Of a stretch of 6,739 nt of DNA, positions 1-3,424 are shown piece after piece. Source of the stretch: Planctomycetota bacterium (GTDB lineage: Bacteria; Patescibacteriota; Patescibacteriia; Patescibacteriales; UBA12465); assembly GCA_025453315.1 (NCBI GenBank), contig JALOQQ010000058.1, positions 1-6,739 on the forward strand, read 5' to 3'. The notes beneath the pieces are model-generated. The model saw only the letters and a program-made list of their open reading frames with translations. It did no database searches and was not told where the DNA came from. Position 1 is the stretch's first letter; every line of letters begins with the position of its first letter. Both the position numbers and the translations under genes were made by a program.

Positions 1-1545
1 CACATCTTCTAAAGCACCAATGGTTTTTAAATTTTCATCTAAAACATAAAGATTATTAGTAGACTTTTTCTCTTCTTTAGCAAAACGTGACCAACGAGCG
101 TGTTGAGTAGTAGCTATTCTAAAATAAGCACCATTTTCATCCATAGAAAATTGATTTAAAACACTACCGGGGACCTCACCCGTAGCCTTAAAAACTAATT
201 TTTCCTCAGCTTTGGGATTAATGGCAATTTTATAAATCATGGTTTTTTCCATTTCTTTTTCTTTCTCTTTAAACTTCTGCTCTATTTTATCCTCAATAGT
301 CTTTTGTAATTTATTTTGTTCTTCCATGGCCAAAGAAGAAGCAAAACGCTCAATTATACTATTAACTTTTTGGCGTTTCTCGGCCTCGCTTAAAATAAAA
401 TTATCCGTAGCTTCAATTTTAGAAATTTTATCTTTATCCGAAGTATTTAAAAGAGGAAAAATAACCTCTCTTGTAACCTCCATTTCCAAATCATATTCAT
501 TCAAATATTTAGTATAAGTAATATAGATATTACTTTGAGAAACAAATAAATTTTGTCCACCATCCAGAAGATAAATATAGTTACTTGGTTTTTCCTGATC
601 ATTTTTAATATCTAAAACCGTAATATTGGTAAAGCTATAAGAACTATAAGGAATATCAAAATAATAAATTGGTGGCATAACACATTTTTCAACACCAGAA
701 CATTTACTACTAATAACTTCTCCACCGTCCACAATACGTGGCAAAATCGGATCACCACCATAAGAGTAATTATTGGTAATAAAATATAATTGATCATTGA
801 TTAAACGGGAGTCAGTATAATTACCTTCAATACTCAAATCTTTAACTTGTTTAGGATTCTTCTTGTCGCTAATATCAAAAATTTTTACAAAGGCGAAAGA
901 GTTGGGACGAATAAAAGAGCGATAGAATGGTTGATTCAAGATTTGATCATCATAACCAAAAACTACTAAACGGTCACCAGAAATATAAATATCACTAGGA
1001 AAAGATTTAAATTCTATTTTAGCCACGGTTTCAGCTTGTGAAGCCGGAAAAGCCTTAATAATAAATAAATCTTTTTGCGTAACGGCATAAACGTAGGCAC
1101 CGTCGGTTTTAATAATATCAGCCTCATCAACGCCTTCTACTTGGACATTGGTCTTAGAATAGTCAGTAGTTTTTTGACTGTCAGCCTGATTAGCTATTGG
1201 GGCTATTTCACTTCCTGAAGCTGTTCCCTTTTCCATAACCGCAGAAGAAGGAGCAACAGCATCAAGAGTTTTTAGACCACTACGAACAATGCCGCCGACC
1301 ATACCATCATAAGAATTAGAAGCATTGGCGGACATAAAATTTTTCAAATCTTCATAACTAGCAAACTGCTTAATTTTTTCCTGTCCAGATAATTTATTTT
1401 TTACTGTTTCAAAAACAGAAGAAATAGCTGGTGAAGATTGTTTTTGTAAAGTGCGTGGATCTTCTTTTAAGCGCCAAACGATTACACTTAAAACAATTAC
1501 CGCCAGCAAAACAAATGATAATTTAAAGGCGTTGTGTTTGTTCAT
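1..1545 (-). CDS. Secreted/membrane-anchored beta-propeller domain protein (partial, C-terminus outside window)
   Basis: 515 codons are open from ATG (1545) to the window edge, so the protein is 3'-truncated by the window, not broken. Residues about 10-25 (LSFVLLAVIVLSVIVW) are one hydrophobic segment after a short basic N-terminus, a signal anchor or signal peptide. There is no lipobox Cys. Residues 132-149, TNVQVEGVDEADIIKTDG, are the hallmark entry motif of the family of secreted proteins with a C-terminal beta-propeller distantly related to WD40. Blade-like strands follow (YVYAVTQKDLFII, SDIYISGDRLVVFG, RLINDQLYFITN). A charged helical stretch at about 385-437 interrupts the propeller, and the family-typical SVLNQFSMDENGAYFRIATT (461-480) comes after it. 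The molecular role of the family is not established; an extracytoplasmic binding or scaffold role is inference. The start codon is fixed by the hydrophobic segment directly after it. No Shine-Dalgarno is seen. TGG codons encode Trp at 24 and 485. Confidence 0.9.
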   Translation of the reverse strand, partial: MNKHNAFKLSFVLLAVIVLSVIVWRLKEDPRTLQKQSSPAISSVFETVKNKLSGQEKIKQFASYEDLKNFMSANASNSYDGMVGGIVRSGLKTLDAVAPSSAVMEKGTASGSEIAPIANQADSQKTTDYSKTNVQVEGVDEADIIKTDGAYVYAVTQKDLFIIKAFPASQAETVAKIEFKSFPSDIYISGDRLVVFGYDDQILNQPFYRSFIRPNSFAFVKIFDISDKKNPKQVKDLSIEGNYTDSRLINDQLYFITNNYSYGGDPILPRIVDGGEVISSKCSGVEKCVMPPIYYFDIPYSSYSFTNITVLDIKNDQEKPSNYIYLLDGGQNLFVSQSNIYITYTKYLNEYDLEMEVTREVIFPLLNTSDKDKISKIEATDNFILSEAEKRQKVNSIIERFASSLAMEEQNKLQKTIEDKIEQKFKEKEKEMEKTMIYKIAINPKAEEKLVFKATGEVPGSVLNQFSMDENGAYFRIATTQHARWSRFAKEEKKSTNNLYVLDENLKTIGALEDV

Positions 1546-1549
1546 AATA

Positions 1550-1592
1550 GTCAAATTTATTTTTCTTTATGGTCAAATTTATTTTTCTTTAT
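1550..1592 (-). repeat. Tandem duplication of a 21-nt leader segment upstream of the beta-propeller gene
   Basis: Positions 1550-1570 and 1572-1592 are identical over 21 nt and separated by one G (+ strand), giving a 22-nt period. Each copy is A/G-rich on the transcribed strand, beginning ATAAAG and ending TTTGAC. The upstream copy overlaps the end of the predicted -10 box and the start site. The downstream copy ends four bases before the ATG. The repeat therefore forms almost the whole predicted 5' leader. Confidence 0.85.
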
Positions 1593-1599
1593 TATAGCA
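1591..1599 (-). promoter_or_regulatory. Extended -10 promoter for the beta-propeller gene
   Basis: On the minus strand TGC is followed directly by a perfect TATAAT (1596-1591), an extended -10 element. The -35 position at 17-bp spacing (1619-1614, TTTTTA) is poor and lies inside the T-tract of the tRNA-Thr terminator. The predicted start is near 1584, giving a leader of about 38 nt made of the tandem repeat. The assignment rests on consensus matching only. Confidence 0.55.
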
Positions 1600-1604
1600 T
1601 AATA

Positions 1605-1642
1605 GCTATAAAATAAAAATTACCGCCTCGAGCGGTAATTTT
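1605..1642 (-). terminator. Rho-independent terminator of tRNA-Thr
   Basis: An 11-bp perfect stem (1616-1626 with 1632-1642) with a 5-nt loop is followed on the minus strand by a T-rich tail (TTTTTATTTTAT, partly in the stem). It lies 8 nt beyond the tRNA-Thr CCA end and ahead of the beta-propeller promoter, so it insulates the two units. Confidence 0.85.
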
Positions 1643-1649
1643 AAATTAT

Positions 1650-1725
1650 TGGAGCCATCTGTCGGTCTCGAACCGACGACCTGCTGTTTACAAAACAGCT
1701 GCTCTACCAACTGAGCTAAGATGGC
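1650..1725 (-). tRNA. tRNA-Thr (anticodon TGT), CCA encoded
   Basis: A full cloverleaf is visible on the minus strand. The 7-bp acceptor is GCCATCT/AGATGGC, with TA at positions 8-9 and D-stem GCTC/GAGC with loop AGTTGGTA. The anticodon stem GCTGT/ACAGC encloses loop TTTGTAA, giving anticodon TGT, which reads ACA (Thr). The variable loop is AGGTC and the T-arm is GTCGG-TTCGAGA-CCGAC. The discriminator is T73, followed by a genomically present CCA. The length is 76 nt. Confidence 0.97.
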
Positions 1726-1747
1726 TTTATTCTACTAGTAACAACAA

Positions 1748-1775
1748 ATAATATTAAAACATAAAGTAGAAACAA
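1748..1775 (-). promoter_or_regulatory. Predicted promoter of tRNA-Thr
   Basis: Minus-strand TTGTTT (1775-1770), a 16-bp spacer and TATTAT (1753-1748, 5 of 6 to the -10 consensus) would start transcription near 1741. That leaves about 16 nt of 5' leader for RNase P removal. An alternative -10, TAGAAT, lies at the very edge of the tRNA and would leave too little leader. Confidence 0.45.
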
Positions 1776-1776
1776 A

Positions 1777-1789
1777 GGCAACTATTGCC
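1777..1789. other. Small hairpin GGCAA-CTA-TTGCC in the tRNA-tRNA spacer
   Basis: This is a perfect 5-bp inverted repeat with a 3-nt loop. On the minus strand it is followed by TTTGTTTCTAC, so it resembles a weak terminator next to the predicted -35 box of tRNA-Thr. No gene lies upstream on that strand within the spacer, so its role is unknown. Confidence 0.4.
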
Positions 1790-1826
1790 ATTTCTAAAGC
1801 AGTTTGTTATTATCTTTAATATATTT

Positions 1827-1851
1827 CTGCCTTGGGCAGTTTTATTTTGTT
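1827..1851 (+). terminator. Terminator-like hairpin between the divergent tRNAs
   Basis: A CTGCC-TTG-GGCAG stem-loop (1827-1839) is followed by a T-rich tract TTTTATTTTGTT on the plus strand. It has the form of a weak intrinsic terminator, but no plus-strand gene precedes it. It could end a short unannotated transcript or read-through entering from the left. Confidence 0.35.
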
Positions 1852-1874
1852 AATTAAGTTAAAATTAAAATTAG

Positions 1875-1947
1875 GCGCTCATAGCTCAGTCGGTAGAGCA
1901 GCTCCCTTTTAAGGAGAAGGTCGCAAGTTCGAATCTTGCTGGGCGCA
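1875..1947 (+). tRNA. tRNA-Lys (anticodon TTT), CCA not encoded
   Basis: The cloverleaf has acceptor GCGCTCA/TGGGCGC (one T-G pair), TA at 8-9, D-stem GCTC/GAGC with loop AGTCGGTA, and anticodon loop CTTTTAA with anticodon TTT, which reads AAA/AAG (Lys). The variable loop is AGGTC and the T-arm GCAAG-TTCGAAT-CTTGC. The discriminator A73 is followed by CAA, so the 3' CCA must be added by tRNA nucleotidyltransferase. The top anticodon-stem pair (27-43) is a G-A mismatch; the other four pairs are Watson-Crick. A promoter was not clear: TAAAAT at 1860-1865 is the best -10 candidate, with no good -35. Confidence 0.97.
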
Positions 1948-1950
1948 CAA

Positions 1951-1986
1951 AAAAAATAAACTCGTTTTGCGAGTTTGTTTTTATTT
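1951..1986. terminator. Bidirectional terminator between tRNA-Lys and the convergent 159-aa gene
   Basis: A 7-bp stem AAACTCG/CGAGTTT (1958-1964 with 1970-1976) with a 5-nt loop is flanked by a T-rich tract on the plus side (1977-1986) and by an A run at 1949-1957, which reads as a T run on the minus strand. It ends the tRNA-Lys transcript and can also stop the gene arriving from the right. Confidence 0.75.
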
Positions 1987-2018
1987 TATAGAAGATTTAC
2001 GTTTTATTGAAACGTTTA

Positions 2019-2071
2019 TTTAATACTTCGATACTAGAATGGTGAACTTTTTTAATACTTGTGTGGTAAAC
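2019..2071. repeat. Imperfect direct repeat in the 3' flank of the 159-aa gene
   Basis: TTTAATACTT occurs exactly at 2019-2028 and 2051-2060. Each copy is followed at a variable distance by TGGT(G/A)AAC (2040-2047 and 2064-2071). This looks like a decayed local duplication just beyond the stop codon of the minus-strand gene. Confidence 0.4.
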
Positions 2072-2075
2072 CTAC

Positions 2076-2555
2076 TCAGTGGCTACGCCAAATCATTTCT
2101 ATGTCATGAATATCTTTACGCCTCTCTTCAAACCAATAAGTCAAACCAGCGTACTGCGGAAATATGGCTAAATTTTTTTCAATATGCTTTAACCATCTAA
2201 CTGCTAATTGTATTTTATCAGTTTTCCCTTGACCAGCTTCTTTTAAAACCATTTTAAAAGCGTTCGTGTCTTTAATATTAAACATCTGAATCAACTCTTC
2301 CTGGGCTTGCTCTTTACTGCGTTGGAAAGGCAGGGGTAAGAAGCCCTTTTCATTAAGATTCTTATAAAAAGCAATTTGCAACTTCCTATCAGCCAACCAA
2401 CGAGCTGATTGATATTGAGGAAATTGGGACGGATTATTTTCTACATTTGCTAGCCAAGCTTCGGCTACATCTATTTCTCCCTTCTGTAGAACTAAAAAGA
2501 AGTCATCGGTATTATTTATATTTTTAATGCCGATGTCAATTTTTATCTCACTCAT
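2076..2555 (-). CDS. Uncharacterised 159-aa protein with an internal helical duplication
   Basis: I do not recognise this family. I chose the ATG at 2555 (MSEIKIDIG); an in-frame TTG at 2582 would add nine Leu/Lys-rich residues that look like leader sequence. The protein has no signal peptide or membrane segment and no Cys, so it is probably cytoplasmic. Two similar segments are visible, residues 16-61 and about 96-149. Both share the pattern WL-x2-(V/I)-E-x-N-x4-FPQY, then an aromatic position followed by (D/E)R(K/R), and both are Trp/Tyr-rich amphipathic helices. This suggests a two-repeat alpha-helical fold, possibly for binding a partner, but no catalytic motif is seen. It stands alone on the minus strand between two hairpin terminators and ends with TGA. 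The Trp/Gln/Lys-rich ORF has the composition of a real protein, and its stop lies next to the shared terminator with tRNA-Lys. Confidence 0.8.
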   Translation of the reverse strand: MSEIKIDIGIKNINNTDDFFLVLQKGEIDVAEAWLANVENNPSQFPQYQSARWLADRKLQIAFYKNLNEKGFLPLPFQRSKEQAQEELIQMFNIKDTNAFKMVLKEAGQGKTDKIQLAVRWLKHIEKNLAIFPQYAGLTYWFEERRKDIHDIEMIWRSH

Positions 2556-2596
2556 TACTTTTAATTTTAAAAGATTTAACAATACAAAAAAAATTT

Positions 2597-2632
2597 AAAA
2601 AAGATCCTTATTAGCAAAGATCAAAAAAGATC
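2597..2632 (-). repeat. Direct repeats around GATC in the leader of the 159-aa gene
   Basis: AAAAAAGATC (plus strand) occurs at 2597-2606 and 2623-2632, with a third partial copy CAAAGATC at 2615-2622. The second copy also forms a small inverted repeat, GATC-AAAAAA-GATC. The segment lies between the predicted promoter and the ATG at 2555, so it would be in the transcribed leader. It could be an operator or simply low-complexity sequence. Confidence 0.4.
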
Positions 2633-2637
2633 TAGCT

Positions 2638-2666
2638 ATATTAATATATAATAGAATTTTTGTCAA
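2638..2666 (-). promoter_or_regulatory. Predicted promoter of the 159-aa gene
   Basis: A perfect -35 TTGACA (2666-2661) on the minus strand is followed after 17 bp by the weaker -10 TAATAT (2643-2638), in a very AT-rich context. The start would be near 2631, with a leader of about 75 nt. The -35 box begins inside the T-tract of the upstream hairpin terminator, so the end of one unit and the start of the next are fused. Confidence 0.5.
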
Positions 2667-2700
2667 AAAAAAGAGGTGTACCGTACGGATGGCACACCTC
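2665..2700 (-). terminator. Strong hairpin terminator downstream of the 63-aa ORF
   Basis: GAGGTGTACC (2673-2682) pairs with GGCACACCTC (2691-2700), 9 of 10 positions, around an 8-nt loop. On the minus strand it is followed by eight T residues. It lies about 50 nt beyond the 63-aa stop codon and is the best intrinsic terminator in the window, which supports transcription of this region leftward. Confidence 0.85.
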
Positions 2701-2751
2701 AAAAACTCTCAAAAGAAAAAACACTTAAAACGATGAAAAATAAGGTAAAAA

Positions 2752-2943
2752 CTAACACATTGTGGCTTGCATTTTCTGATAGGCTATTTGTTGCCTAAAA
2801 TTTTTCAAGCCCTGTCTCTGACGAAAGCCAGCAAATTTACGACATTGCACATTATTACGTCCCTTGCCGGTGCTACAAAAACTATTAAAATTGAACTTAT
2901 CAAATACTGTTACGACATTCTGAAACGGTGATGAATTTTTCAT
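2752..2943 (-). CDS. Possible small orphan protein, 63 aa, basic and Cys-containing
   Basis: ATG (2943) to TAG. I do not recognise it. The product is basic, rich in Phe, Gln, Asn, Lys and Arg, with three Cys (residues 23, 34, 63) and no hydrophobic signal or membrane segment. Support for it being a gene is contextual: a strong terminator follows it on the same strand, no competing ORF of this size covers it, and its central segment VFDKFNFNSFCSTGKG lines up without gaps with VFANFTMLTSETSGKK of the neighbouring 48-aa ORF. It has no visible ribosome binding site. It could instead be chance reading of a structured non-coding RNA, so the coding call is uncertain. Confidence 0.4.
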   Translation of the reverse strand: MKNSSPFQNVVTVFDKFNFNSFCSTGKGRNNVQCRKFAGFRQRQGLKNFRQQIAYQKMQATMC

Positions 2944-2990
2944 GGTTAACTATTTTTAATTAATAATCATTAAAATAAATTCAATAAAAT

Positions 2991-3020
2991 GAAGACAGTG
3001 TGATTTCGCACACTGCCTTC
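2991..3020 (-). terminator. Hairpin between the 48-aa and 63-aa small ORFs
   Basis: A 12-position stem (2991-3002 with 3009-3020, one mismatch, GAAGACAGTGTG against CACACTGCCTTC) has a 6-nt loop. On the minus strand it is followed by ATTTTATTG, only moderately T-rich, so termination may be partial. It lies about 30 nt beyond the 48-aa stop codon. Alternatively it could be a processing or stability element in a two-gene transcript. Confidence 0.7.
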
Positions 3021-3037
3021 TAAAGCAACTTTAATTT

Positions 3038-3063
3038 TAACCTACTACATTAACCTACTGCAT
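3038..3063. repeat. 13-nt tandem repeat at the 48-aa stop codon
   Basis: TAACCTACTACAT (3038-3050) is directly followed by TAACCTACTGCAT (3051-3063), with one difference. The minus-strand stop codon TAA of the 48-aa ORF spans the junction. Because 13 is not a multiple of three, the duplication would have shifted any reading frame passing through it. Confidence 0.7.
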
Positions 3064-3196
3064 GTACGCCACCCACATCATCGAAAGCACTTTTTTCCTT
3101 TTTTCCGCTGGTTTCGCTTGTCAACATTGTAAAGTTTGCAAAGACTGCCTGCTGTAGTGACTGTAAGCCACACCGAATCAACAATTTTCTTTTCAT
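3050..3196 (-). CDS. Possible small orphan protein, 48 aa
   Basis: ATG (3196) to TAA. The product begins MKRKLLIRCGLQSLQQAVF and ends GGVHAVG. It has a basic N-terminus and a Ser/Thr/Lys-rich centre, with a single Cys. No known family is recognised. A good -35 box lies upstream (3265-3260) and a strong hairpin lies about 30 nt downstream, so a discrete transcript is plausible. The motif VF-x2-F, then GK nine residues after that Phe, matches the adjacent 63-aa ORF, which hints at common origin. No Shine-Dalgarno is visible. Whether the transcript acts as mRNA or as RNA cannot be decided here. Confidence 0.4.
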   Translation of the reverse strand: MKRKLLIRCGLQSLQQAVFANFTMLTSETSGKKEKSAFDDVGGVHAVG

Positions 3197-3237
3197 AACT
3201 GTAAAAATTTAGAGGTTAATAAAAAAGAAACATAAAA

Positions 3238-3265
3238 AAAATATCTTATGATTAAATATTGTCAA
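3238..3265 (-). promoter_or_regulatory. Predicted promoter for the small-ORF cassettes
   Basis: A perfect TTGACA (3265-3260) on the minus strand is followed after 16 bp by TATTTT (3243-3238, 4 of 6). The predicted start near 3231 gives a leader of about 34 nt before the 48-aa ATG. It is divergent from the dnaB control region, so the two units share this AT-rich spacer. Confidence 0.5.
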
Positions 3266-3287
3266 AAAACAAAGTTTCTACTTTTAT

Positions 3288-3293
3288 TATAAT
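3288..3293 (+). promoter_or_regulatory. Isolated perfect -10 box upstream of dnaB
   Basis: TATAAT at 3288-3293 has no acceptable -35 at 16-18 bp (AAAAAC at 17) and no TG extension. If used, transcription would begin near 3300 and cross both DnaA-box-like sites, so it might be a second, DnaA-sensitive dnaB promoter. It is weaker than the promoter at 3389-3417. Confidence 0.25.
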
Positions 3294-3321
3294 CCTGCCC
3301 ATTTTTACCGTCAAACATAAG

Positions 3322-3330
3322 TTATTCACA
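3322..3330 (+). promoter_or_regulatory. DnaA-box-like site (perfect TTATNCACA)
   Basis: TTATTCACA matches the bacterial DnaA-box consensus exactly. It lies 95 bp before the dnaB ATG and faces a second, near-perfect box in the opposite orientation 33 bp downstream. DnaA binding is inferred from consensus alone. Confidence 0.5.
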
Positions 3331-3363
3331 GTCCTAATGAATACTAAAATAGCGTGGAAAAAC

Positions 3364-3372
3364 CGTGTATAA
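3364..3372 (-). promoter_or_regulatory. Second DnaA-box-like site (8 of 9)
   Basis: On the minus strand this reads TTATACACG, differing from TTATNCACA only at the last base. It lies 16 bp upstream of the predicted dnaB -35 box, a position suited to regulation of dnaB or to a minor DnaA-binding cluster. Confidence 0.4.
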
Positions 3373-3388
3373 CAGTTAATTTAGTAAC

Positions 3389-3417
3389 TTGCTAAAAAAC
3401 GCTGAGCTAAATATAAT
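3389..3417 (+). promoter_or_regulatory. dnaB promoter positioned for a leaderless mRNA
   Basis: TTGCTA (3389-3394, 4 of 6), exactly 17 bp, then a perfect TATAAT (3412-3417) place the start site at about 3423-3426. The dnaB ATG begins at 3425, so the transcript should have no 5' untranslated region or only one to two bases. The TTG of the -35 box is also the alternative upstream in-frame start codon, which would then not be transcribed. This supports choosing the ATG. Confidence 0.6.
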
Positions 3418-3424
3418 AGAATAT

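Noticed and set aside
239..517. 92-codon plus-strand ORF, Ser/Phe/Leu-rich
   Set aside because: It is antisense to the well-supported beta-propeller gene, and its composition is the typical complement of Lys/Glu-rich coding sequence.
1735..1791. 18-residue hydrophobic minus-strand peptide between the tRNAs
   Set aside because: Too short, overlaps the predicted tRNA-Thr promoter and has no independent expression signal.
2580..2582. TTG at 2582 as the start of the 159-aa gene
   Set aside because: It adds only an AT-driven Leu/Lys run, and an ATG followed by ordinary protein sequence lies 27 bases downstream.
2731..2799. Short plus-strand ORF starting ATGAAAAATAAG
   Set aside because: About 21 codons with no terminator or promoter on that strand; the hairpin signals support minus-strand transcription.
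3238..3380. Full replication origin upstream of dnaB
   Set aside because: Only two DnaA-like sites are visible, there is no dnaA or dnaN nearby, and AT-richness is general here. It is kept only as a DnaA-box finding.
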